Assembly: GCA_037693485.1 (NCBI GenBank)
Contig: CM075350.1
Coordinates: 66,382,001-66,446,000 of the forward strand
DNA from: Kitagawia praeruptora
Lineage: Eukaryota; Streptophyta; Magnoliopsida; Apiales; Apiaceae
Reading direction: 5' to 3'
DNA: 64,000 bases
The position numbers and the translations under genes were made by a program. Under the pieces are notes generated by a model, which was given only the letters and a program-made list of their open reading frames with translations, was not told where the DNA came from and did no database searches. This document shows, in pieces, positions 10,604 through 22,145 of the stretch. Positions within the stretch are counted from its first letter, which is position 1; each line of letters starts with the position of its first letter.

Positions 10604-12371
10604 TGATGTGTCAAATTATACCTAACCGCAAGCACACGGTGTCTATTTCTAGTACAGATGGCAAGCGGGTCGAATCCACAAGGAGACAGGTTCTACTAAT
10701 TCCTTTTCAGTTATCGCTAATTGTTTCAGGGACAAACGATTATTGGAGAATATTAATTAACTAATCAAACAAGATTAACACTAATTAAACATATGATAAA
10801 CAAATTATTTAAAACCTAAGGCAATCAGGTCCACCATACTTACACATTTGGCTCTTAAGCTAAAGCAATCAATGTGATCCTATAACTAGAGTATGTTAAT
10901 CTCTTCCAAGCATTAACACTCTCGAAACATTCAACACAATTAACCACTTTTAGTAATTCAATCAATCAGGTAATTAGAGTCAAGTTAATCTCTTCCAAGT
11001 ATTAACGCTCTCAGAAATCCAATGATGCTTCCGCACTCAAATTCAATTCCGCTAATTGCATACAGATGGCAAGCGGGTCGAATCCACAAGGAGACAGGTT
11101 CTACTAATTCCTTTTCAGTTATCGCTAATTGTTTCAGGGACAAACGATTATTGGAGAATATTAATTAACTAATTAAACAAGATTAACACTAATTAAACAG
11201 ATGATAAACAAATTATTTAAAACCTAGGGCAATCAGGTCCACCATGCTTACACAATTGGCTCTTAAGCTAAAGCAATCAATGTGATCCTATAACTAGAAT
11301 ATGTTAATCTCTTCCAAGCATTAACACTCTCGAAACATTCAACACAATTAACCACTTTTAGTAATTCAATCAATCAGGTAATTAGAGTCAAGTTAATCTC
11401 TTCCAAGTATTAACGCTCTCAGAAATCCAATGATGCTTCCGCACTCAAATTCAATTCCGCTAATTGCATGTAAGCCTCTAGTAGTAAAATCTCTCGATCC
11501 ATACCCCTATTTGCATATAATTAATCCATGATATCGGCCGATTACACAAATTAATGATTAAAACATATCAATCAGAATTAACCATAACCAATCAAACCAC
11601 TATGAAAATCATGCCAATATTAGTGCAAACATGGCTTCCCTTTAAGCCCTAGAAATAACTACTCCCTAATAATTAAACAAGTAAAACAACTAGTAAAATA
11701 AGAAAACATAATTAAACTAATAAGAACAAAGAAAAGATTAAGAGAACAAAACCTTCAAACTTCAATGTTGTCACCCAAAAGAAGAGTCATGGTGTTTCTC
11801 TACATCTCCAACTAATAATACTAATCTACTCTAAACTATATTATCTGATCTAATATTACATCCCTAATAATGTATCCCAAGATGTGTTTATATAGGCTCT
11901 AAATTTCTTGCCCAGCAAGAAATTACCTTCCAATACAATTAGAATTCAATTAAGGTTCTAAAAACTGCCCAAAATACAATTAGAACTTGAAAAGGGCAAA
12001 ACAGTAATTTCACTGCTCCCAACAGTCTGCTTGTCGTGCTTTCTGCTCCTACCCCGCGCAACTTGCTCTTGTAAAACCTGTTCCATGTTGTAGAAAATCT
12101 CCCAAGCTTCGCGTGGGCAGTAAGATCGCTGAAAACGGACTTCTAGAACTCCAGATATGGCCAAAACAGTGTAAGCTGCGCAACCTTCCCGGAAAATCCG
12201 AATTTTAATCAATTAAATCTCCAAAAATGATAGAAGCATCAACCTTAATCAACATTCTTGCAAACCTGCACAACTAAGCAAAACACATCAAAACTACAAG
12301 AAACTTGAGTCCAAGACAATCAATTTAAGCCGATTTAGAATGCTCCAAGTAGATATAAAATCCACTTATCA
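10604..12371 (-). mobile_element. Solo-LTR-like element (TG...CA, 5-bp target duplication GTGGT)
   Basis: The unit begins TGATGTGTC at 10604 and ends CACTTATCA at 12371, flanked on both sides by GTGGT (10599-10603 and 12372-12376). It has no coding capacity. Its right end, with a TATAAAATCCACTTATCA terminus, matches the element at 26304-27853, and motifs near the left end (a CGAATCCACAAGGAGAC segment) resemble leader or LTR sequence of plant Ty3/gypsy elements in reverse orientation. I call it a solo LTR of a gypsy-type element on the minus strand. Superfamily is inference; the terminal dinucleotides and target duplication are seen directly. Confidence 0.65.
10653..11468. repeat. 408-bp tandem duplication inside the solo LTR
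   Basis: Bases 10653-11060 and 11061-11468 are head-to-tail copies differing at only about six positions that I can see. The other LTR copy at 26304-27853 does not show this duplication. Confidence 0.9.
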
Positions 12372-13031
12372 GTGGTCGATGGTGGTAGTGGTGGGGGTGT
12401 AAAAATAGTGATTTTTAGATCTGTATATTACTGATTTGAGATGGGGTGGGGTGAGGTGGCGTGGGGGTGGGATGGGGTCACGTTATTTAGTGATTTTTAG
12501 GTGTATATATTACTGATTTCAGATTGGGGTGGAGGTAATTTAGTGATTTTGGGGTGTATTTTACTGATTTCAGCTGGGGTGGGGTGGTGGGGTGGTGGGG
12601 GTGTTTGTATTTTAGTGATTTTGGGGTTGTTTTTTTTACTAATTTCATGTTAGGTGGGGTAGATGGGATGGGATGGGATGGGGTGGGGTAGGGTGGGGTG
12701 GGATTTGTATTTTTAATATTTTTGTCAAAAATAAAATTAATGATTTCGGTTGTGTAATTTAGTGATTTCTGTTTGGTTAGGCTGCCTGTTTTTAGTTTGT
12801 ATTTAATTTTGGTTTGTAGTCGAGTAGGACTGGTCGAAAGTGACAACTGAAAAATGTAAATTGCAATTTTCAGTTTTCAGTTTTCAAAGTTGCATATGAG
12901 GTTGCTATGCAACCTTATATGCAATCTCATAAGCAAAAAAAACCCTAATTTTTATTATTTTTTACATAAGAATATTTTTTGTGGAACAATGATCTAATTA
13001 TATATAACATATAATTGGATAAGAATCTATA

Positions 13032-15051
13032 TCTATACTATTATATAAAAGCCTAAATATTAAAATTTTGGTTGGTCGGTATGGTACTTGTTAATTTTAG
13101 TTATTTACCCTTATTTAATTACAGATAAAATCCATCCTATTAACTAATTAATTAATTTTCTTTTTTGGAATAAACATATTAAATTTTCTATTTTTCACTA
13201 ACTAATTAATTTACATTTCAGGTAAAACACGTTATCTTTTATATTGTACCAAGCTAAAATTTCTCCTTTCTTATAAACACTACCAGAAATTTTGTTTAAT
13301 AAAATAACATAATTATATTATAATTACTATTAACTAATAAATTAGCCTTTTTAGGCAAAACATGTTACAAAAATATCTCTTTTTCGAATTATATCACGGT
13401 GTTGATTGAGTGTTGATATAGACGAAGTCTCTCCCTTTTCTCTCTCTCCCCATCTCCTTCTTTCTTCTTATCAGTCGCGGCGCCGGGGGCTTCCACCGGA
13501 TTTCACCGGTGGAAAGCCCCAAAACTTCTCATTTTCTTTGTTTTTCTTCCTTTTTTCAATAAAGTTTGCTTTAAATCTTCGATTTCCCTAAAAATCTTCC
13601 TTGTTAGGAAAGATTGGTGTGTGTTTTCTTGAGATTTTGTAGTAGTTTTTATTTCGGATCTAAGGATTAAAAGCCTTTTCCAACTTAGGGTGTTTTAGTT
13701 TTGTTTTTAGATCTATATCTACGAAGCTTCGGATTTTCGTTCTTCTTCGATTCAATCGGGTTTTGGATCTGTGTGTGGACCGACTATCTCCTGCGGTGGC
13801 TTCGTTTTTGCAGATCGAAGTTTATTTGGAATTGCAGTTTGGATTTTTAGGTGTAACTTCAATTGTTTTCTCTCCTTGGTGAGAGGTTGTGATTTTCTCT
13901 CCTTGGTGAGAGGGTGGATTTTCTCTCATGTTTGTGAGAGTTGGTTCGGATTCAAAGATAAGAGCTTGTCAAACGGTTTTTGGAAAAGATATCGAGCACA
14001 GATCAAGTATCTATAGAAATATCACTTTTTTTCACACTGCTTATTTGTCTCATTTATTGAAGACAGGCGTGTCATCCTATTCTATGTTTGATCGATTTGA
14101 TCATTCTTATAGATGCTGTATGGCTTTTATGTATTGAATTATCCCCTTTTATCAAAAAAAATAATAATAATATTATAATACCAATACTTACCAAATACCA
14201 TTTTTAGCTAAAACGTATCATCTTTTTCCATATTTCATAATTAAACTTCCTTTTTTCTAGAAATATCACGGGCAACATTAATTTCTCACTATCTAAAGAC
14301 ACCTCGAGCAATTTAATTTAGTAAAATAACATAAATTAAATTATAATTATTATAAACTAATCAATTACCTTTTTCACCTAAAACCTGTCTTTTTTTTTCA
14401 TAATTTTTCAAAATAAAATCTGACTTTTTTCAATTATATCACAGGTGGTTCTATTTAATTAAATAAAATAATAATATTATAATATTAATAAATAATCGAT
14501 TAAGTTTTGAGCTAAAATGTATCATTTTTTCTTTATTTTCTAACGAAAAGCCCACTTTTTCCAAAAATATCACCGACAACATTATTTTTTTATTTTTCTT
14601 AAAACTTTACGAGCAATTTTATTTAGTAAAATAACATAATTAAATTATAATTACTATAAACTAATCAATTACCCTTTTCACCTAAAACATGTTTCCTTTT
14701 TACTTTTTTTCTAAGTAAGACCTCTCTTTTACCAATTAAATCACGTCATTCTGTTTAATAAAATTAAATAATAATTTTATAAGTACTTGTAATTAACCGA
14801 TTACCTTTTTCAATTAAAATTTATTATCTTTTCAATATTTTCTAACTAAAATCTCTCTTCTTCTAGAAATATCACGGATAGTGTTTATATAATTATTATC
14901 AAATCATCTTATTTAAAAATTTAAGGCTCCAAAATTCATTTTTAAAAAAAGGTAATTCAAATTTTAAAAAAATTATATAAAATAAAAAGAAATCCGCGCA
15001 CCGTATATATTGTTTCCCAAAATTACCTTATAAAGGACTTTTAATGAATTA
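13032..15051 (+). mobile_element. Helitron-like 5' terminus and internally repeated AT-rich body
   Basis: TCTATACTATTATATAAAAG at 13032, preceded by a host A, matches the 5' end of the better-defined Helitron at 15052-15748 (which is on the other strand). The following DNA holds several degenerate units of about 300 bp, each with a TATCACGG/TATCACAG core and an AACATGTTT-type segment. A plus-strand 3' hairpin plus CTRR end was not found, so this may be a truncated copy. The repeat body is interrupted by the unit at 13400-14165. Confidence 0.4.
13400..14165 (+). mobile_element. Poly(A)-tailed non-LTR-type element, non-coding
   Basis: A pyrimidine-rich leader with a CACCGG...CCGGTG inverted segment (about 13490-13515) is followed by about 600 bp of non-coding DNA. 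It ends in TATTGAATTATCC and an A-rich tail. The last 60 bp resemble the end of the unit at 29600-30225. Small ORFs inside are not convincing. Non-autonomous retroposon is the best guess. Confidence 0.35.
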
Positions 15052-15748
15052 CTAGCTTATAATCCGTGCGAAGCACGAGTTTCTTTGTTTGATAGGTTAT
15101 AAAATCTATTTAACATTATAATTATATTTTTATATAATCTTTATTTTTAATAATTTTTTAATTTAAATTTAATATGAATTTATATAATGATATGCATGGT
15201 TTAAAATTTATTTATAAATTAAAAATGTCATTGACGGGTTCGAACTTTGAATTTTTAGTAAATTAATTTAATCATATAATGTATCTTATTATTAGATCTA
15301 ACGATTCCTATTTATTACTAAAAATAATGATTTGAATATGTAGTGAGATATTTTTGGGTGTATATTAGTCATCGCAAGATTAATTTTAAATTAAAAAGTA
15401 ACATGTTTTAATTACAAAAATTACTACTAAAAATAACGAAAGATATGGTGTGACATTTTGGATATATATTAATGATTGTAGTATTAGTTTTAAATTAAAT
15501 GGTAAAGTATTTTAATTAAAAGTAAAATCTTTAGAAAAAATGGGTAATTGAGTTATTGGAGCAGAAGTCCAAGTAGAAGCTGGAATGAAGGAATTTTAAT
15601 CGAAATATAATTATGTTAACATTAATAATTACTATCTTTTTGAGTTGTTTTTGTAATTTAAATATTTATTTTAATAATTAGGCTAACCAAACGAAAAACT
15701 AAAATTTTCAAAACTTTCACTATTTCGGCTTTAATATAATAGTATAGA
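15052..15748 (-). mobile_element. Non-autonomous Helitron, 697 bp
   Basis: On the minus strand it starts TCTATACTATTATATTAAAG at 15748 and ends CTAG at 15052. About 9-10 bp before the end is a hairpin with 5-bp stem CGTGC/GCACG (15065-15077). The flanking bases are A on the 5' side and T on the 3' side, the expected A^T insertion site without target duplication. No Rep-helicase is encoded, so it would depend on an autonomous partner. Confidence 0.8.
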
Positions 15749-15770
15749 TGTTCATTAACATTAGTAGCTA

Positions 15771-15933
15771 CTCCCTCCGTCTCATACTGCTTCTCTCGTT
15801 TGATATGTCGGAACTGTTACCAAATATAGTTAGGAGTGATCTCGTGGATTCGTATAAAGATATTAATGATTAAAAGTGTGCGTTGGTAAACGTATTCAAG
15901 GAAAATGGGAAAAGTTTTTAAAGACGGAGGGAG
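15771..15933. mobile_element. Stowaway MITE, 163 bp
   Basis: The termini are CTCCCTCCGT and ACGGAGGGAG with TA on both sides (15769-15770, 15934-15935), diagnostic of Tc1/mariner-derived Stowaway elements. Confidence 0.9.
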
Positions 15934-15967
15934 TATTCATTCGTCGTATTAAACGTTTAATGTATTA

Positions 15968-16240
15968 TTCCCTCTGTCCCATCCATTTGTTTACACTTTT
16001 TTGTCACTTTATGACACGCATTTTAAGGTGAATTTTAAGGATAGTTCCATAACTTTTTTTAAAAAAATTTCTTTTTTTTGTATAAAAATAGGATTGTTCT
16101 ATTTTATAAAAAAAAGAAACTTTCAAAAATAAGTTATGGAATTATCTTTAAAATCCACCTTAAAATACGTGTCGACACCCCATTTTGAAACGATAACAAA
16201 TGAATTTTGAAACGATAACAAATGAACGGGACGGAGGGAG
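15968..16240. mobile_element. Stowaway MITE, about 273 bp
   Basis: The left end TTCCCTCTGTCCC and right end GGGACGGAGGGAG are flanked by TA dinucleotides. Internal arms are inverted copies around an AAAATAGGATTGTTCTATTTT centre, so the unit folds almost end to end. The MITE at 46235 shares this centre. Confidence 0.88.
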
Positions 16241-17127
16241 TATAATTTTGGTTCTAACATTTTAGTTCTGCAACAATAAGTACGTACAGCACAATTGTCC
16301 GAACTCCGAATGCATCTCGAAAGATTTTAAATTTAAAAGTAGAATATAATAATTGTTAAATATACTCAAATCTTATTTAAATGATTATAATAATACTGAT
16401 AAGTTACAATTAATGGACCCAACAATTATGTCAACACACATTGATGTATGGTGCTGTATATAATTACGAAACCGCTATTTAGACTTATAAAGACCCTTTA
16501 CCTTTCTGTATAACAAATGAACTCCTGGGTAAAAATAACCGGGCGTTGTAAAATAAGGGAAAAATTAGGTCTGCTGCTTTATGATGTTGGATGCATTCCA
16601 GCATAATGAATGGAGTAATGATCAGGTAAAAATCTAAGTATGGTGGGGCTGACAGTGTAGAAATAACGACCCACAAAACCAACGCTCCTCACGGGTCAAA
16701 ATCTAAAGCATGTTAATGTAATACTGGCCCCCTGTGAAATGTAATGCGATGTAATGCGAAGATACAGGATCATGTTCTACCTGACAATGGTCCCAGTTAT
16801 TGGAGTGGATTTTCGTATACATTTTGTTATAGGAGTATAAAATTTTAACATGGTAACAGTGTGGTATTGTTTTTTTTTTGAAACGAACAGTGTGGTATTG
16901 TTAAGTTACAGGTAGAAACCTACTAGTAGTAAATGAATGCATAGAGAAATAAACAGACGACTGATAAGGTAAGGACTAAGAAATTGATGGGTTTGTACAT
17001 TGTTCTGTGCATGAGTAGCTCAGCTGCAACAACTAACCCTCCTCCTCATCATTTACTGTACTTGATTTGCATGCCGGCATAGGTAGCTCCCCACCTTTGG
17101 TCAGAATCTAAATGCTCACTGTATGGC
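16241..17127. other. Intergenic DNA, no gene seen
   Basis: Only chance ORFs are present. No terminal repeats or coding similarity could be recognised. Confidence 0.5.
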
Positions 17128-17697
17128 TAATGCTGAGCATAGCCTTGCACTATGGTTAAGCATTAATGTAAATGAATAAATATATTTAATATGTGAATTT
17201 TGTATGTAATATACTTCCTCCGTCCCTAATTAGTTGTCCAGTTTGACTTTTCAGTGGTCAAATTGACTAAGTTTTAACAGAAGATTAAAATTAATCAGTT
17301 TATTATTTTAAAAAACTGAAAATCACATATTAAAATAGATTAGAAGTAGTTTACAATGGTATAATTTTTTTAAATATTTTTCATTATGTAATATATATAA
17401 ATTTCAGTCAAATTTGAGTCAATTTGACCAACAAAAATAGAAACTGGACAACTAATTAGGGACAGAGGGAGTATCAATTTTACACGAATATCAATATAAT
17501 TATTTAACAATTTGGGATGTTTTTATTAGTGAAAATTAATGTAAATGCATGGAGGTCCACTATTATCACTTGGAAAGTTAAATAATGATGTAAAGAAGCA
17601 TTGAAGAACCAAAAATTCATTAAATAACTAAGAATAAATATTGAAGATATTAAAATATTTAATGCTTAATCATAGCCGTTAGGTCTATGGTTAGCAT
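17128..17697. mobile_element. MITE-like unit carrying a nested Stowaway
   Basis: Imperfect inverted ends of about 38 bp (both starting AATGCT and ending in TTAAGCATTA-type sequence) bracket an AT-rich interior into which the Stowaway at 17214-17471 has inserted. A clear target duplication for the outer unit was not found. Confidence 0.5.
17214..17471. mobile_element. Stowaway MITE, 258 bp
   Basis: The ends CTTCCTCCGTCCCTAATTAG and CTAATTAGGGACAGAGGGAG lie between TA dinucleotides. The long inverted arms continue as GTTGTCCAGTTT and its complement. Confidence 0.9.
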
Positions 17698-18764
17698 TTC
17701 CTTTTATATAATATATGTAGTGACTGTAGCTCCCTGTTTATTCATACACTCTGGTCTCAAAATGATTGACGTGCTGTTCGTTCCAGGAATTCAACAAGTA
17801 CTAATGGACTAGCGATCTGACACAGGACATTTGGTAGGTTTTACTCATTAACACGTTCAACCAACTATTTACTCAGTGCAAATTTAGGTGATGTTTGACC
17901 GGATTTAAAATAAGTTTTTATGAATTTATTTTCGAGTGAGAATTTCATATTTTAATAATTTTTTTATAAAAGTATTTAATATTTTCTTTGTCATAAAATA
18001 CATGTCCCTTTTGAAAAATAAATTTGTCCCAAATTATTTGTCACTTTTCTTCTTTCAATGCTTATTTAAGGGTAGTTTTACAAAACTATCCCTACATTTA
18101 TTGTATCTTAAATTTGACTTTTTCAAATTTAATTTTATTCTCATTTTTCAATGTATTAAATAATGGTATTAGTTGGAAACTTTTATTCAACTAAACTTTA
18201 TGGGGCGGAGTGAGTATATGTTTGAGAATTCATAAGTTATAAAAAAATATTTTTTCGAAAAAAAAAACTAAGAAACTTATTTCTAAAAATAAATCAAATT
18301 TTAAAGAAATTAAGCTACATTACTTTTGAGCCTCTTTTGGTTTGATGAGCGTAGTTTGTTTTGATGTAACCTAACTATGTAACTCAAAGGATTAAAAGTG
18401 AGTTGTAGGGTTTGATTCATTGTATTGTGAAATGGACAAGAAAAACTCCAAGTTACATAGCTATCCAATACAAAATAATTAATTACTTATCAAAATTAAT
18501 AATATAATTTCTAATTATAAGATTATAAACAAAACACAAACATTTTCATTACCTTGTAATGTATGGTTGTAACTTGTAACTTAGTTCAAGGGAAGTTCAA
18601 GTTTCTTATTGCACAGTACTAACTCTCTGACCAAAGATTAAGTGCTAGACCCCATGGAATTCAACACGCAAATAATGCAGGGAGTGATTTATTTTTAACT
18701 CACATCGGATCGGTTAGACTTACTTATTTTTCTAATTTAATATTTACTCACCAAAACAAATTAT
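17698..18764. other. AT-rich intergenic DNA with a degenerate Stowaway-like end
   Basis: A GGGGCGGAGTGAGTA end near 18200 and an ATGTCCCTTTTG segment near 18000 suggest a decayed Stowaway. No gene is evident. Confidence 0.4.
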
Positions 18765-19396
18765 TGTTAGGCACCGGCCTAATTTTTCTTATTTTCAAAC
18801 TCACCAACCTCACCACCTATCCTCCACCTACTACCCTCCCTCCTATAAATACCCATCTCCCCTTCATTCTAAAAACACACCAAAATCTCTTCTTGCTCTC
18901 ATATTTCTTAGTATATATAGCTGCTAAATAGTCCGTCTAGTAGAAAACTTATCTTGTGGTAGTTTCAAGCAAGTCAGGATAGGGGGCCCTCCTGCTACTC
19001 TATTCTTTCGTTTCGAGGGAGTTTGTGTGAGTGTTAGGCTGCAGCCATCGGAATCTATCCCGCTGCAGCATTAGGAGTTCGTCTAGCTGTTGTAGTTGCT
19101 ACAAAGGGAGTTCGTCCAGGTTATCCGGTCCAATACCGAAGGAGTAGTGAATCACTGTATTTCTATTCAGTTGTGCCTCAAGTGTTACTTCGTAAACTTG
19201 AGAGAGAATATTGTAACCATTATTATCATTATAGTGGAAACATTCGGAGCAGGTCCCGTGGTTTTTACCTCTTTGGCTTAAGGGGGTTTTTCACGTATAA
19301 ATCTTGGTGTTCATCTATCAATATCTGTTATTATTATTGACTGTTATAATCTCCGTATTTGATTTACTCAAAGACGGGAAACGGGAATTCCTAACA
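18765..19396 (+). repeat. 5' LTR of the gag-only Copia
   Basis: The 632-bp LTR begins TG and ends CA. It contains a CCTCCCTCCTATAAATACCC segment near 18837, which is a good TATA box, so transcription probably starts shortly after. It carries about 12 extra bases (a second CCTCCACCTA-like stretch) compared with the 3' LTR. The 61-residue ORF inside occurs in both LTRs only because the LTRs are copies. Confidence 0.9.
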
Positions 19397-19398
19397 GT

Positions 19399-19412
19399 TG
19401 GTATCAGAGTTG
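19399..19412 (+). other. Primer-binding site, initiator-Met tRNA type
   Basis: TGGTATCAGAGTTG starts two bases after the LTR end and matches the usual Copia primer site for initiator methionine tRNA. Confidence 0.85.
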
Positions 19413-19566
19413 GGGCCCACGTTGTTGGTGTATAGGAAAGTGCTTTGTGCGCAGTGGTTACTTGATAAAGCGCCGTACTAATACGGAAGGCTCCCCAAAC
19501 ACATCCACTTTCCTGGCCAACTTGTGTGGTTCTAAGTGAGATTCCCATAGTCTTTGGTAAATTAAA

Positions 19567-20331
19567 ATGGATGATTCTTCCAGTGTAATGGTAAGCTTAA
19601 CAGCTTCAAATTATCCGATGTGGAAAAGCAGAATAAAGGATTTGCTTTATAGTAAGGACTTGTTTGATCCGGTGGAGCTGAAAGGAGTCAAACCTGCAGC
19701 AAAGTCTGATGCTGACTGGAAGAAGATGAACATGAAAACTATCAGTCTCATTCGTCGATGGATTGATAATTCGGAGTATCATCATGTCTCTGAAGAAGAA
19801 GACGCTTATACACTTTGGATGATATTAGAGTCTACGTTGCAAGAGAAAAGTTCACAAAATGTAACTTTTCTAGTTGGTCAGCTGGTGAACATGAGGTACC
19901 AGGATGAGAACAACATGTCAGAGCATATGAGCGAATTCCAAGGGTTGTTAAATCAACAATCAAATATGAAGATGGAGTTTGAATAGAAATTCCAAGCAAT
20001 ATTTCTTCTCAATACTTTACCATCCGGTTGGGATACGCTAGTGGTGACAGTAACTAATGCTGTACCAACTGAGCAACTAACTTTGCGATCAATTAAGCAG
20101 AGTATCCTTAGTGAATCCATGAGAAGAAAGGTACAAGGAGTCAACCAAGATTCCCAGGCTCTTGTTACTGAGAACAGGGGTAGAAGTAACTACAGGGAGA
20201 CAAACCGAGGGCGTAATAAAAACAAGAATTTTAGTAATTCCGGTGGCAAATCAAATGACAATGTTGAATGCTACTATTGTAAGAAGAAGGGTCATTACAA
20301 AAAGGATTGTAGGGCATGGATCAAGCAATAA
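19567..20331 (+). pseudogene. Copia gag with zinc knuckle, one internal stop
   Basis: The frame starts at ATG 19567. Its first part has the retrotransposon gag fold (NYPMWKSRIKDLL, W-rich, then a DAYTLWMILE segment). The frame continues after an in-frame TAG at 19984-19986 to a CCHC zinc knuckle, CYYCKKKGHYKKDC at 20269-20310, and stops at TAA 20329-20331. Gag would form the particle and bind the RNA. After the stop a further gag-like tail (about 20332-20450) leads directly towards the polypurine tract, so the protease-to-RNase H part is deleted. Confidence 0.88.
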
Positions 20332-20520
20332 AACAATGGTCAGCAAGGGAAACATGCCGAGAAAAGTACAACAACTGCTATGACAGAAGATGTTGTGATC
20401 CTTTCTTTTGGGGAAGAAGAATGCTTACATATTGATGACGAAGGTCGTTCCACGGGAAAAGTTGGAGTTGTGCAAGCGGGGTGCAGGTATGGAGTGCAAG
20501 TGATTAAACTGTGAGTTTGA

Positions 20521-20534
20521 AAAGAGGGGGAGAT
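20521..20534 (+). other. Polypurine tract
   Basis: AAAGAGGGGGAGAT lies directly before the 3' LTR and would prime plus-strand DNA synthesis. Confidence 0.85.
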
Positions 20535-21154
20535 TGTTAGGCACCGGCCTAATTTTTCTTATTTTCAAACTCACCAACCTCACCACCTACTACCCTCCCT
20601 CCCATAAATACCCCTCTCCCCTTCATTCTAAAAACACACCAAAATCTCTTCTTCCTCTCATACTTCTTAGTATATATAGCTGCTAGATAGTTCGTCTAGT
20701 AGGAAACTTACCTTGTGGTAGTTTCAAGCAGGTCAGGATAGGGGGCCCTCGTGCTACTCTATTCTTTCATTTCGAGGGAGTTTGTATGAGTGTCAGGCTG
20801 CAGCCATCGGAATCTATCCCGCTGCAGCATTAGGAGTTCGTCCAGCTGTTGTAGTTGTTACAAAGGGAGTTCGTCCAGGTTATCTGGTCCAATACCGAAG
20901 GAGTAGTGAATCACTGTATTTCTATTCAGTTGTGCCTCAAGTGTTACTTCGTAAACTTGAGAGAGAATATTGTAACCATTATTATCATTATAGTGGAAAC
21001 ATTCAGAGCAGGTCCCGTGGTTTTTACCTCTTTGGCTTAAGGGGTTTTCCACGTATAAATCTTGGTGTTCATCTATCAATATCTGTTATTATTATTGACT
21101 GTTATAATCTCCGTATTTAATTTACGCAAAGACAGAAAACGGGAATTACTAACA
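20535..21154 (+). repeat. 3' LTR of the gag-only Copia
   Basis: The 620-bp copy of the 5' LTR differs by a small deletion and scattered single bases. Confidence 0.9.
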
Positions 21155-21159
21155 ATTAT

Positions 21160-22145
21160 GTCATTATTCTAATTTTTATATTTATGAGACATACATAATG
21201 TTATCATCGTATTATTTTCCTACTATTTACAAATAGCTACCAAACAAACAAATATTTAAATTAAATAAATATCCATCATAAATCGAACTCTCATCTATAG
21301 TATACTATACTATAATAAAGAAGAGTTCTCGTCAACAACAAATTAATTTATATTTAATATTAAAAATTATTATATATGAAAATATTAGATTAAATTTCTT
21401 TAGTACATTATAAAAAAATTATGAAAAATACTATACTAGTGAAAGGGATATAATTTGTGGTGTAATTAACCCTATCTTTTGTTATCATTTTTAATATCCC
21501 TCGTTAATAAACGTTTGTTATCATTTTTGTTGTTATCCTTCATTTAAGTTTAATTCAAATAGTTTATGACATACAATAATACTAAAGTTGTTTTTATACA
21601 AAATTGGATTCCCTCCACCAATTTATACAAAATTTAAAATAATCCATGTTTTGTACGGTAATAAGGAATAATCAAATCAGCTTAAAATATACTAGAATAT
21701 ATCATATTATATTCAACAATACTCTCATTATTTGAAGTGAGAAACTCTTTTATTGTCGTTAAATATTTTGAAATAAAAAATAAAATAAAAATTTGTTCGA
21801 TATTTTTCCTCTATTGAAGTAACAAGCAATTCAATATGTTAATTTTAATTGTCTAACCTTTGATATTGATGTTATCGGTAATCTACTTTCCGTTATTTTA
21901 ATCCATTGTTAATTTCTAATTATATGATTTTCAAAGGTGTTATCACCATTTAGATAAGTCCATACTAGGAAAAATTTAATCAATTGTAAAAATCAAGATA
22001 ATGGTTAAAAGTACCGAGTTTTTAATAAAATTGACAAGAATACTAAGATCCAAAAATAAGGTCATAAATATCAGTTTATTACATATTTAATAAGGAAATA
22101 TTTACAATTACACATTTAATATATGGGTAATGTGCATGTTATGTA
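21160..22145. other. AT-rich intergenic DNA
   Basis: No gene or clear repeat terminus was seen. Confidence 0.5.

Larger units (their letters stand above)
9490..12960. mobile_element. Large foldback/MULE-like element with degenerate inverted arms, split by an LTR
   Basis: The left arm (about 9600-9890) and the right arm (about 12829-12950) are inverted copies of one sequence. Both contain GGTTGCATATGAGGTTGCAA-like strings and meet the interior through ACTGGTCGAAARTGACAA in inverted orientation. The left interior (9960-10598) is C-rich with many CCACCA runs, and the right interior (12377-12800) is G-rich with GGTGGGG runs. The whole unit could therefore fold back. A 1.77-kb LTR-like insertion sits in the middle. 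No transposase was found and terminal target duplications were not resolved. ORFs in the arms are repeat translations. Confidence 0.5.
18765..21154 (+). mobile_element. Non-autonomous Copia element with LTRs and gag only (TR-GAG-like), 2.39 kb
   Basis: Two near-identical LTRs (18765-19396, 20535-21154) begin TGTTAGGCACC and end CTAACA. The whole element is flanked by ATTAT (18760-18764, 21155-21159). A primer-binding site starts TGGTATCAGAG at 19399 and a polypurine tract (AAAGAGGGGGAGAT) precedes the 3' LTR. The interior holds a gag but no protease, integrase or reverse transcriptase. It must therefore move with proteins supplied by an autonomous Copia. LTR similarity points to recent insertion. 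Confidence 0.93.

Noticed and set aside
10604..12371. Retrozyme (hammerhead-bearing LTR element)
   Set aside because: I looked for the CTGATGAG...GAAA hammerhead core and did not find it in either solo-LTR copy.
12487..12846. 119-residue proline-rich ORF
   Set aside because: It reads through the G-rich inner arm of the foldback element on the opposite strand; low complexity, no domain.
19096..19281. A 61-residue ORF that recurs at 20855-21040
   Set aside because: It lies in both LTRs of the gag-only Copia, so the conservation is due to LTR duplication.
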